A stretch of 5,012 nt of DNA from Alphaproteobacteria bacterium (GCA_019751935.1 JAIEMR010000198.1:1-5012), one strand, 5' to 3'. Shown: positions 1 through 5,012, counted from the stretch's first letter. Numbers and translations are program-made. Notes: generated by a model not told the origin, from the letters alone.

Positions 1-1
1 C

Positions 2-148
2 CTTTTAAGCCCGCTTAAGCAGATTAGCTTAGTTGACACTGTCTCAGATTATATTAAGACAATGGCTGTGATTCAGAGCCCTATAGATGGTCGAATTCGG
101 GTTTTAGGAGATCAGAAGAACTTAGACTCCACGAACTTTGATCATTAA
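2..148 (+). CDS. C-terminal end of an unidentified protein (partial)
   Basis: The frame starting at base 2 is open from the window edge to a TAA at 146-148 and gives 48 residues, beginning LLSPLKQISLVDTVSDY and ending in NLDSTNFDH. The upstream part lies outside the window. An internal ATG at 62-64 exists, but the frame is already open before it and there is no ribosome binding site, so I read this as the tail of a longer gene. A perfect hairpin terminator follows the stop by 5 bases, which supports a real gene end. The segment with AVIQSPIDGRIRVLG slightly resembles a beta-barrel or lipoyl-like turn, but this is too little to name a family. I do not recognise the product. Its strand is opposite to the next gene, with which it converges. 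Confidence 0.75.
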   Translation, partial: LLSPLKQISLVDTVSDYIKTMAVIQSPIDGRIRVLGDQKNLDSTNFDH

Positions 149-153
149 GTATT

Positions 154-180
154 AAGAGCCACCTTGTGTGGCTCTTTTAT
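154..180 (+). terminator. Intrinsic terminator after the left partial gene
   Basis: AAGAGCCAC (154-162) pairs perfectly with GTGGCTCTT (168-176) around a 5-base loop. The 3' arm runs into TTTTAT. It begins 5 bases after the stop at 148. Read on the minus strand the same stem is followed by a weaker TTAATACTT, so it might also help to end the converging 218-residue gene, whose stop is at 235. Confidence 0.87.
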
Positions 181-234
181 TCTCTGTTTTTCTCTAGTTA
201 GTTGTCCTTAGTCACTTTTCAAGAGACGACTATT

Positions 235-891
235 TCAATCTTGGGATATGTTCTTTTTGATCGTATTTTCCGTAAATCCGAGCAAATATTTTGCTATACC
301 TAATGTTGCAACGGCAGCGACGCATGCCAGCCGAGGCGCATCACCTTTTAATAAACTGAACACTCGTACTGCAAGTCCTGATGAAAATCCCGCTACAACT
401 GCAGCTATCATTTTTGTTTTAGTTCCTGTTAAGGACCCATAAACAAGTCCGCCTAGAGATGCTAATATGATTTTATCTGCGTGCTCTCCAATAGGATTAC
501 TCGAAAAAGCTAAAGCCGCTAAAGCGGCGCCTGCAATTGTTGTTATGGTGTTTTTTAGTGAGAATTGTCTATTGTTACAACTTAGAAAATTTGTAATTCC
601 TGTACTTGCAATAGCTTTTGCAGCAATCAAAATCATAGGTACTGCGATTGCAACACCGTTTATATCGTTAGTTCTTGTCATAGAGTGTGGGAGTGTACAG
701 GACGCTACAATCGCTCCTGCAACTATACCAACTGCTGCAATGCTTGCTGTAGAGGCTTTAGCTATAGGGTCGTATATTCGAGCTTTGAATAATTCTATAA
801 CAGTTGATTTTTCTTCATCAGAACGGTTGCTCTCAATGTCAAATCCTTGATATTCTAGGTGTTGTGCTATGTTTTTATGGTTAATATTCAT
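235..891 (-). CDS. Multi-span hydrophobic membrane protein, possibly Inc-like
   Basis: This is a 218-residue protein. About 45 residues at the N terminus are polar and charged (HLEYQGFDIESNRSDEEKST lies within them). After that come about six hydrophobic stretches, at roughly residues 47-66, 79-99, 114-130, 139-157, 160-181 and 186-206, and a short lysine-containing tail. The stretches are rich in Ala, Gly and Ile with small-residue spacing. There is no cleavable signal peptide. The start at 889-891 is well supported: AAGGA sits at 899-903 with 7 bases between it and the ATG. A polar N terminus followed by hydrophobic hairpins is the usual plan of chlamydial inclusion-membrane proteins secreted by type III secretion, but six segments is more than the classic two-segment Inc, so an ordinary inner-membrane protein is also possible. 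No catalytic motif is visible. It faces the left partial gene tail to tail and shares a diverged upstream block with the 627-residue gene. Confidence 0.8.
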   Translation of the reverse strand: MNINHKNIAQHLEYQGFDIESNRSDEEKSTVIELFKARIYDPIAKASTASIAAVGIVAGAIVASCTLPHSMTRTNDINGVAIAVPMILIAAKAIASTGITNFLSCNNRQFSLKNTITTIAGAALAALAFSSNPIGEHADKIILASLGGLVYGSLTGTKTKMIAAVVAGFSSGLAVRVFSLLKGDAPRLACVAAVATLGIAKYLLGFTENTIKKNISQD

Positions 892-898
892 AAGTTGT

Positions 899-903
899 TC
901 CTT
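899..903 (-). promoter_or_regulatory. Ribosome binding site of the 218-residue membrane protein
   Basis: On the minus strand AAGGA lies 7 bases before the ATG at 889-891, inside an otherwise A-rich leader. It fixes the start of the gene. The promoter of this gene is unclear: a weak pair of TTTAAA (957-962) and GACAAT (934-939), with a 17-base gap, is the best I can see. Confidence 0.7.
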
Positions 904-978
904 TTTTTAGTAGTTTTGTTTTTTAAAAGATCTATTGTCTCATAATTTTAATTTTATTTAAATATATTTTATTATGTT

Positions 979-1055
979 TTGCTGATAATTTGAAGTGTTA
1001 AATTTTTAGTAAGTTTAAATTATTAATCTTTAGTTGGTAATAAATTAGCTGCGAG
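979..1055. repeat. Upstream repeat, copy 1
   Basis: This AT-rich block aligns with 3767-3846. The best core is TAAATTATTAATCTTTAGTTG at 1016-1036, which differs at one base from 3807-3827. Similarity extends leftwards through a GATAATTTG / GAAAATTGG stretch and a TTTTTAGT stretch, and rightwards to a shared CGAG. The core lies about 125 bases upstream of the 218-residue gene start. Copy 2 lies about 124 bases upstream of the 627-residue gene start. Whether it is a regulatory element or a relic of duplication is not decided by the sequence. Confidence 0.65.
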
Positions 1056-1078
1056 GGGATCTTTGTACAGGAGAAGAA

Positions 1079-1114
1079 AATTTGCAAGCCTTCCAACATA
1101 CTAACTGGCAAATT
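1079..1114 (-). terminator. Possible terminator of the decayed gene at 1116-1753
   Basis: On the minus strand AATTTGCC is matched by GGC-TT-GCAAATT (outer 7-bp arms at 1108-1114 and 1079-1085, with a two-base bulge). The 3' arm leads into TTTTCTTC. It starts 2 bases after the reconstructed stop of the decayed gene. The loop is long and the stem AU-rich, so termination would be weak. Confidence 0.4.
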
Positions 1115-1115
1115 G

Positions 1116-1753
1116 TTAGAAGTGTAAGAATTTTAAGAATTCACGCATTCTTTTCTCTATGAATAGGATAACTGATCTGTGAAAATTCACTCCTACACGA
1201 AATAGGCTTTTAGATATTCGTTCATGATTCTTTTTAGGAATAGAATTTTCCCCATCTTTGAGAACTCCGAGCTTGTAGGATGAACAAAAGGCCATAGCCA
1301 GAATGAAGAGCGATTTTTCTGTTTTTTTCAGGAGATGTCATATGGGTATCTTGCATTTTAAATCCTATACATTTGAACCACCCAAACAAAAGTTTCTGTT
1401 TCCCATCGCCTTTGATATAGTCATAGAACATCCTTGAAAGTCTTATTAGAAACTACGATCATGTGTTTTTTTGTTCCCTTGCTCTGATGTATCGAAACGT
1501 ATAGGAAATTGCCCAAAATGAGTCTAGGTGCATTTATAACTGATTTCGATCTTCCTTGGTTTTTCCATAGCTCCAAGACAGGAATTGGATAGGGGGGATT
1601 CCTGTAGCCAGTGTGTTTTTCTTAATGCAAATGACAAAAGGGATTTTGCTCTTTTTTTAAATATAAACCAGTCCTCCTCTATGAATTTCATGAGAGAGCT
1701 GGGGATGTTGCTACTATATTAGGGATGAAAGAATAATCTGGTAAGTGTGCAAG
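1116..1753 (-). pseudogene. Decayed gene for an unidentified protein of about 210 residues
   Basis: No single frame is open, but protein-like sequence passes from frame to frame along the minus strand. Reading from 1753: LAHLPDYSFIPNIVATSPAL, shift at the CT repeat near 1690-1697, HEIHRGGLVYI, stop TAA at 1657-1659, SKIPFVICIKKNTLATGIPP, shift at the C6 run (1592-1597), VLELWKNQGRSKSVINAPRL through MIVVSNKTFKDVL, shift near 1424, YDYIKGDGKQKLLFGWFKCI through TSPEK, shift at the A7 run (1322-1328), then SLFILAMAFCSSYKLGVLKD through MREFLKFLHF and TAA at 1116-1118. Restoring CT, one C and TA, and removing one A, gives one continuous frame apart from the stop. The true 5' end is uncertain; an ATG upstream of 1753 was not found, so the start may be lost. 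The open stretch from the ATG at 1431 to 1234 (65 codons) is only a fragment of this. I do not recognise the family. The reconstruction rests on reading alone; homologues would prove it. Confidence 0.7.
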
Positions 1754-1786
1754 AGAGAGGGGGGATAGAAAATCTCCCCCTTTTTT
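1753..1786. terminator. G/C-run hairpin with T tract after the 627-residue gene
   Basis: A run of six G (1759-1764) can pair with five C (1776-1780) across an 11-base gap and is followed on the plus strand by TTTTTT (1781-1786). On the minus strand it lies 14 bases after the stop of the 627-residue gene and is followed only by TCTCTCTT. The better T tract is on the plus strand, where no upstream gene ends, so the direction is doubtful. The stem is only 5 strong pairs plus A-U and G-U extensions. Confidence 0.4.
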
Positions 1787-1799
1787 GTGTTTTTCGTCT

Positions 1800-3683
1800 C
1801 TATTTAGCTTTCCTAAAAAGGACTCGCAATAATATTAGAGTGATGATTCCTGTTAAAACAGTTACAGGAGTTAGCATAAGAGTTCCAGGGGACGATGAAT
1901 AGCTGGATATTTGCCTGTTGATCATTGGAACAGTTACAGGAGTTAGCATAAGAGTTCCAGGGGACGATGAATGGCTGGACATTTGCCTGTTGATCATTGG
2001 TATTGTTGCATTGGCAAGGCATACTTCCGAGCTGAAGGCAGGTTTTCTAAAACAGGTATTTTCTAATACTTGAATGATCTTAGCGGCTGGAGCAAAATCT
2101 TGATAGGCCAACGACATGTCTAACGTGCTGGTGGTTTTTTCGATTATATTAAGACGGTTTTGAAGTTCTTTTTTTACGGATTTTAATATTGCATAATTTG
2201 AGCTGTTTATTCTGTCTTCCGATTCTATTTCTTTTTCTAGTTGCTCTTTGTAATCTTCAAGTTCTTTGTTTGTTGCTTCCGTAAAGTTGTATTTAGATGT
2301 TAAAGTTTTAAAAGCATCAAGTGGGATTCGTTTTTCTTTAACTGCAGCATGTTTCGATTCCTCAGTAGAAATTTCTTCATCTATTTCTTCTATTGCTGTA
2401 GAAATTTGTACTTTCTGGCTAGAGTAGTCTTCTAATTGTCTTCTGACTGTAGACTCTTTCCAGTGGATATATTCTTTTAACTCGGGAAGGTTTTCATCAA
2501 CCGTTCTTGCTATGTTATATATAATACGACCTTCATAAGAAGGTGTTAGTAATTCAGGATCGATGAGCGCTCCAGATACTAGCCTCAACTCTAAATCCAT
2601 AAAAAATTTCATAAGATCTGATGTTTTTTCTTTGGAAATAACATTGATTCTATAATGTCCAGTCATTTCAAGGTCGATGAAGAAATTATAAAGGGCTGGG
2701 TTTGCAATATGTTCTATAGATTGAGCTAGAGAAATTGTTTTTGCTCTGGTTGCAGGAGCTGCACAGGAAACTACAATTGCATGAAAGAAATCATGATATG
2801 TAAAATCTGTCCATTTAGCAGGAAGCGTATCTGCCGTACTGGGAAGAAAAGTTCCAGGAAACACCAAAGCAGCGTCGCGAGAGGCTGTTAATCCATTATT
2901 TTTAATATCCTCGATAGAAGAAAGGCCTAATACAAAATTCATTCGTACAGCATGGTTTTTAAATTTTACGTTGAGAAATGTTTGCATCATCCCAGCGGAG
3001 GGAATCATAAATTTTGCTTCGTCGTTGTCTATACATTTGGAGAATATGTTTAATCCTAGATATTGAGTCTCAATGGCAGTACGAACTGTTGGTATATGCG
3101 TACGAGTTGTATAACCCAAACCTGGCATTGTATATTTTCCAAATTCTGTTAAGGGACGAGCTTTTTCTAGAAAGAAGTGTCTTTGTAATGGAGGAAGTTT
3201 TGCCATTTCTTCGAAGAAAGAGTCGAGTTCTTGAGAAGTCAGAAGTTTTTGGTAGGATTGTAGGGGATCTTGTAGATGAAGAGTTTGTTGAATGAGTTCT
3301 CTCGCTTTAGGGTTGACTTTGCCATCTGAGTTAAAGAGCGGGATCTGTGCTTTGTTTGGATCTGGACTTGCATAGACGAGACTAATTGTAGCAAAGTCTT
3401 CTTGTGTGATTTTGCCGACTTTTACAGCGTATAACGCATGTAATGGATAGTCTTTTATTTGAATAATGGCAGAGAGATCGCCAATATCTACAAGTTCTGT
3501 AAAACGGTTTTGATCGACGGGAGATAAGCATCTCATTTTATTTTCTATCGCCAAAAGCTCCTCTTGAGGAAGTCTGCGCGTAATTTCCTTATATCCGGGG
3601 CTAGAAAGGTCTGCATCCGGTAATATTCCGCATTCGATCATTGGTGGAATGTAGGGGACTAAAGCTAAGTTTGAAATTGTCAT
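1800..3683 (-). CDS. Large coiled-coil, tail-anchored protein of unknown function
   Basis: The protein has 627 residues and no signal peptide. Residues 1-400 look globular and soluble, with a conserved-looking centre, FTYHDFFHAIVVS (294-306), followed by an alpha-helical part with FFIDLEMTGHYR (334-345). The histidines of HDFFH (297 and 301) could bind metal, but no known fold is recognised. Residues 405-515 are charged, Glu/Lys-rich and heptad-like, suggesting coiled coil. Residues 562-585 and 586-609 are two near-identical 24-residue repeats rich in Ser, Pro and Thr. Residues 608-622 (VLTGIITLILL core) form a single hydrophobic anchor, ending in RKAK. This plan (cytosolic body, linker, C-terminal anchor, basic end) suggests a membrane-tethered protein, possibly a secreted effector inserted in a host or inclusion membrane; that is inference. 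The ATG at 3681-3683 has only a weak GGA 8 bases upstream but fits a strong promoter about 40 bases away. The DNA is free of frame damage, unlike both neighbours. Confidence 0.85.
   Translation of the reverse strand: MTISNLALVPYIPPMIECGILPDADLSSPGYKEITRRLPQEELLAIENKMRCLSPVDQNRFTELVDIGDLSAIIQIKDYPLHALYAVKVGKITQEDFATISLVYASPDPNKAQIPLFNSDGKVNPKARELIQQTLHLQDPLQSYQKLLTSQELDSFFEEMAKLPPLQRHFFLEKARPLTEFGKYTMPGLGYTTRTHIPTVRTAIETQYLGLNIFSKCIDNDEAKFMIPSAGMMQTFLNVKFKNHAVRMNFVLGLSSIEDIKNNGLTASRDAALVFPGTFLPSTADTLPAKWTDFTYHDFFHAIVVSCAAPATRAKTISLAQSIEHIANPALYNFFIDLEMTGHYRINVISKEKTSDLMKFFMDLELRLVSGALIDPELLTPSYEGRIIYNIARTVDENLPELKEYIHWKESTVRRQLEDYSSQKVQISTAIEEIDEEISTEESKHAAVKEKRIPLDAFKTLTSKYNFTEATNKELEDYKEQLEKEIESEDRINSSNYAILKSVKKELQNRLNIIEKTTSTLDMSLAYQDFAPAAKIIQVLENTCFRKPAFSSEVCLANATIPMINRQMSSHSSSPGTLMLTPVTVPMINRQISSYSSSPGTLMLTPVTVLTGIITLILLRVLFRKAK
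1857..2000. repeat. 72-bp in-frame tandem duplication in the 627-residue gene
   Basis: Unit 1 is 1857-1928 and unit 2 is 1929-2000. The units differ at only two of 72 bases. Both differences change the protein: Tyr/His in SSYSSSPG versus SSHSSSPG, and Ile/Met in NRQISS versus NRQMSS. The unit is 24 codons, so the reading frame is kept. It lengthens the Ser/Pro/Thr-rich linker just before the membrane anchor. The high identity implies a recent event. Confidence 0.95.
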
Positions 3684-3724
3684 AAAAGATCCGTTTTATT
3701 TCAAATAAAATTGATGTAATAAAT

Positions 3725-3753
3725 ATTATATAACTATTTATAGTAAATGTAAA
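3725..3753 (-). promoter_or_regulatory. Sigma-70-type promoter of the 627-residue gene
   Basis: On the minus strand TTTACA (3748-3753) and TATAAT (3725-3730) are 17 bases apart. This matches the -35 consensus at 5 of 6 bases and the -10 consensus fully. Transcription would begin near 3718, giving a leader of about 35 bases to the ATG at 3683. The region is very AT-rich, so chance matches are more likely than usual, but position and spacing are right. Confidence 0.65.
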
Positions 3754-3766
3754 TTATAATTTAAAT

Positions 3767-3846
3767 TTGTTGAAAATTGGTTAAAGTGTCGCTTTTTTAG
3801 TGTCTGTAAATTGTTAATCTTTAGTTGATAAAAAAATATTTACGAG
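3767..3846. repeat. Upstream repeat, copy 2
   Basis: This is the partner of 979-1055. The core TAAATTGTTAATCTTTAGTT begins at 3807. Relative to the predicted promoter of the 627-residue gene it lies upstream of the -35 box, where an activator or UP-type element could sit. It also lies just before the plus-strand gene remnant, so it could instead have belonged to that gene. Confidence 0.65.
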
Positions 3847-3867
3847 ATTGTACACTTTTACAAAGGT

Positions 3868-4196
3868 ATGCAATGGAGAAATGAAACTAAATAAAGCGGA
3901 TACTCTCCTGGGGATCAGCGCAAGACAAGCGATCAGGATAAAGCAGAGGATCCTAAAGGAGTTATTTCTAAAAAGGTAGAATCTCCAAGTAATAATTGGG
4001 TCTCAAAAGAAAATAAGTATTTGGAGCTAAGTTTCTTAAATCAAGAAGATCATAGAGATTTTGGGCCGCTTTTAGTACATGAGTATCTTTCTAAGGTACA
4101 GACAGAACTTATGAGCATAAGCTCTGTCTGTAGCATCATGATTGAGTGCGGGCTCTAGGCAACGAACTAGGTGTTGATTTGCTCAATGCAGCTTGA
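3868..4196 (+). pseudogene. Decayed plus-strand gene, unidentified product
   Basis: From ATG 3868-3870 the frame reads MQWRNETK, then TAA at 3892-3894. The same frame is then open for 87 codons to TAG at 4156-4158, with protein-like content: hydrophilic at first (KTSDQDKAEDPKGVISKKVE), then YLELSFLNQEDHRDFGPLLV, HEYLSKVQTELMSISSVCSI. Near 4145-4150 the signal moves to another frame (VRALGNELGVDLLNAA) and ends at TGA 4194-4196. Adding one base there would give a join MIE-VRALGNELG. So one stop and one frameshift break a small gene of about 108 codons. The ATG has only AAAGG one base away, so the start is poor and the original 5' end may be lost. The C-terminal part looks like an amphipathic helix. 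No family is recognised. It diverges from the 627-residue gene. Confidence 0.6.
4097..4132. repeat. Near-perfect 36-nt palindrome inside the plus-strand remnant
   Basis: TACAGACAGA (4097-4106) pairs with TCTGTCTGTA (4123-4132). Inside this, after one A/C mismatch, CTTATG (4108-4113) pairs with CATAAG (4116-4121), leaving two bases at the centre. No T tract follows on either side, so it is not a standard terminator. It lies in the coding part of the remnant (VQTELMSISSVCS). Confidence 0.85.
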
Positions 4197-4206
4197 AATT
4201 ATAGAT

Positions 4207-4232
4207 TCCCTGCAAATAGGGTCGCTATACAG
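4207..4232. repeat. Small inverted repeat in the gap after the plus-strand remnant
   Basis: TCCCTG (from about 4207) and CAGGGA (to about 4232) are inverted copies around a loop of about 14 bases. The stem is short and no T tract follows. Between 4197 and 4273 I see no coding signal and nothing else. Confidence 0.35.
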
Positions 4233-4273
4233 GGAGGAGACTAAAGCTTAAATTGGCTTAGACAATATTTCAT

Positions 4274-4322
4274 CTAAAAAAGCGAAACTTAACTGATGAT
4301 TTGAGTCGGTGTCGTTTTTTAG
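4274..4322. terminator. Two-way terminator between converging genes
   Basis: CTAAAAAAGCGA (4274-4285) is inverted as TCGTTTTTTAG (4312-4322) with one bulged base. The inner ACTTAA and TTGAGT extend the stem with one wobble pair. The hairpin ends in a six-T run on both strands, so it can stop transcription both from the plus-strand remnant and from the minus-strand operon, whose last stop is at 4360. The inner part of the stem is imperfect. Confidence 0.65.
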
Positions 4323-4359
4323 GGATGTGTATGTCTGAAATAAAGGTTTTAGCCCCGCA

Positions 4360-4794
4360 CTATTTCACGATAGGAGTTTGCTTTACAGGAGTAACTTGTC
4401 TTGCTTTGACCATTTCTTTTGTGGTGAGGTTGAGTATCGAGTACGGATATTGTTTAGAATCTCTAGAAGTGATCTCAAGAGGGAAAGGAGTCAGCCAGAG
4501 GCTGCTGATTTTTTGATCGTCAGGAGCAACTTCCCAATGAGATCCATCGCTTAATATGAGTTCTCGACCGTTTTGAATGTTGATGTTTAAAGAAAGGGGA
4601 GAGTTTCCTATGGTATCTGGAGGAAGAACAAAATGCTCAGAAATCCATTGATTAAGGTGTTTTTTCTGTTCTGATGTTAAATCGCCATAGCCTGTGCTTT
4701 TTTTATCTTTTTGTGACATCATGGAATCGAGATCTAGGGAAAAAATGGAGCTTGTACAAATCACGCACAGCGCTGCCCAATATCGTATTTTCAT
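4360..4794 (-). CDS. Small secreted (periplasmic) conserved-type protein, unknown function
   Basis: The protein has 144 residues. The N terminus is a clear Sec signal peptide: a basic MKIR, a hydrophobic core YWAALCVICTSSIF, and likely cleavage after Ser19. There is a Cys at 10 and 13 but no good lipobox. The mature part has a polar stretch (residues 24-50, with GYGDLTSEQKKHLNQW), then a compact beta-rich-looking domain at about 65-130, with ILSDGSHWEVAPDD (80-93) and SLWLTPFPLEI (98-108). The Gly-Ser-x-Trp and following Trp pattern is common in small periplasmic beta domains of unknown role. The tail is basic and Pro/Val-rich. The start is supported by AAGGG at 4801-4805, 6 bases before the ATG. 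The gene begins 22 bases after the stop of the upstream TPR gene, so the two are probably one transcript ended by the hairpin at 4274-4322. No enzyme motif is seen. Confidence 0.87.
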   Translation of the reverse strand: MKIRYWAALCVICTSSIFSLDLDSMMSQKDKKSTGYGDLTSEQKKHLNQWISEHFVLPPDTIGNSPLSLNINIQNGRELILSDGSHWEVAPDDQKISSLWLTPFPLEITSRDSKQYPYSILNLTTKEMVKARQVTPVKQTPIVK

Positions 4795-4800
4795 AAAGAA

Positions 4801-4805
4801 CCCTT
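4801..4805 (-). promoter_or_regulatory. Ribosome binding site of the 144-residue secreted protein
   Basis: AAGGG on the minus strand, 6 bases before the ATG at 4792-4794, supports that start. It lies in the 22-base gap between the two operon genes, which leaves no room for a separate promoter; any promoter would have to lie inside or above the upstream gene. Confidence 0.75.
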
Positions 4806-4816
4806 GTTTCTTTTCC

Positions 4817-5011
4817 TTATACTGAAGGATGGGGATCTGGGCAAGATTTTCTTATTTCCGCTTTAAGCGCTCTGAGTGCTTTGGGCTTGTGGTTTCTGTT
4901 TTGGGTTAGTGTTTCTGCTTTTTTTACATGCTCCCAAGCTTTAAGGTAATCTAGGCGATCTAAAGAAAGGGCTGCAAGGTAGTATTCTACCGTAGCGTCG
5001 TTGGGATCTAT
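4817..5011 (-). CDS. C-terminal end of a probable TPR-repeat protein (partial)
   Basis: The minus-strand frame is open from the window edge to TAA at 4817-4819 and gives 64 residues. It starts IDPNDATVEYYLAALSLDRL and continues with DYLKAWEHVKKAETL. The order DPNDA..EYYLA.A....LGDY-like turn..KAWEH..KA is the pattern of one tetratricopeptide repeat (two helices, small residues at the packing positions, Pro/Asn turn). The last 30 residues are basic helix (HKPKALRALKAEIRKS) and a short tail. TPR proteins mediate protein contacts; chlamydiae have several, some as type III secretion chaperones, but which one this is cannot be told from the fragment. It is the upstream partner of the 144-residue secreted protein. 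Confidence 0.75.
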   Translation of the reverse strand: MDPNDATVEYYLAALSLDRLDYLKAWEHVKKAETLTQNRNHKPKALRALKAEIRKSCPDPHPSV

Positions 5012-5012
5012 A

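Noticed and set aside
467..850. 127-codon plus-strand open frame (and a 64-codon one at 248-442)
   Set aside because: Both lie opposite the well-supported 218-residue gene and mirror its Ala-rich codons; no ribosome binding site is seen.
1234..1431. 65-codon minus-strand open frame starting MFYDYIKGDGKQ
   Set aside because: It has no ribosome binding site. The protein-like sequence continues beyond both its ends in other frames, so it is a fragment of the decayed gene at 1116-1753; its last third is probably out of the true frame.
1524..1691. 55-codon minus-strand open frame starting MKFIEEDWFIFKK
   Set aside because: It lies in a third frame across the decayed gene. The other two frames together give a better continuous peptide over the same bases, and no ribosome binding site precedes it.
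1857..2000. CRISPR array or mobile element ends as an explanation of the 72-bp repeat
   Set aside because: There are only two directly adjacent units without spacers, the frame is kept, and the repeat is inside a coding region; a simple tandem duplication explains it.
3014..3295. 93-codon plus-strand open frame
   Set aside because: It is wholly inside the 627-residue gene on the other strand and has no start signals.
979..3846. The two upstream repeats as ends of a composite transposon or insertion sequence
   Set aside because: The copies are in direct orientation, strongly diverged, without terminal inverted repeats, target duplications or a transposase between them.
3881..3979. 32-codon plus-strand open frame MKLNKADTLLGISARQ
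   Set aside because: It is in a different frame from the longer remnant at 3868-4196, which has better protein composition over the same bases.
4301..4516. 71-codon plus-strand open frame with a hydrophobic stretch
   Set aside because: It overlaps the two-way terminator and the end of the secreted protein gene on the other strand. The hydrophobic part arises from the complement of that gene.

Overview
The window looks like a lineage-variable (plasticity) segment of a Chlamydia-type chromosome, probably one of the former Chlamydophila species. This is inferred from overall style: AT-rich DNA, small lineage-restricted proteins, a glycine/alanine-rich multi-span membrane protein of the inclusion-membrane (Inc) kind, a large soluble protein with coiled coil and tail anchor, and freshly decayed genes. 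No universal marker gene is complete here, so the genus is a judgement.

Layout from left to right. Positions 2-148 (+) are the last 48 codons of an unidentified gene, closed by a strong hairpin terminator at 154-180. Positions 235-891 (-) encode a 218-residue protein with about six hydrophobic segments. Positions 892-1115 are AT-rich and hold the ribosome binding site of that gene, one copy of an upstream repeat, and a possible terminator. Positions 1116-1753 (-) hold a decayed gene; the coding signal can be followed through four frameshifts and one stop codon to give a protein of about 210 residues. Positions 1800-3683 (-) encode a 627-residue protein with a central HDFFH motif, a coiled coil, a recent 72-bp in-frame tandem duplication and a C-terminal membrane anchor. 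A good sigma-70-type promoter lies just upstream. Positions 3868-4196 (+) are a second gene remnant on the opposite strand, with one stop and one frameshift and a near-perfect 36-nt palindrome inside it. A long two-way hairpin at 4274-4322 separates it from the last block. Positions 4360-4794 (-) encode a 144-residue secreted protein, and 4817-5011 (-) is the end of a probable TPR protein; these two are 22 bp apart and very likely form one operon.

The two intact lineage-type genes on the minus strand (218 and 627 residues) share about 75-80 bp of diverged sequence about 125 bp upstream of their start codons. This suggests segmental duplication or a common control element. No phage, insertion sequence, CRISPR array, tRNA or rRNA was seen. 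The most interesting points are the readable pseudogene damaged mainly at simple repeats, the duplicated serine/proline-rich linker in front of the membrane anchor of the 627-residue protein, and the shared upstream element.
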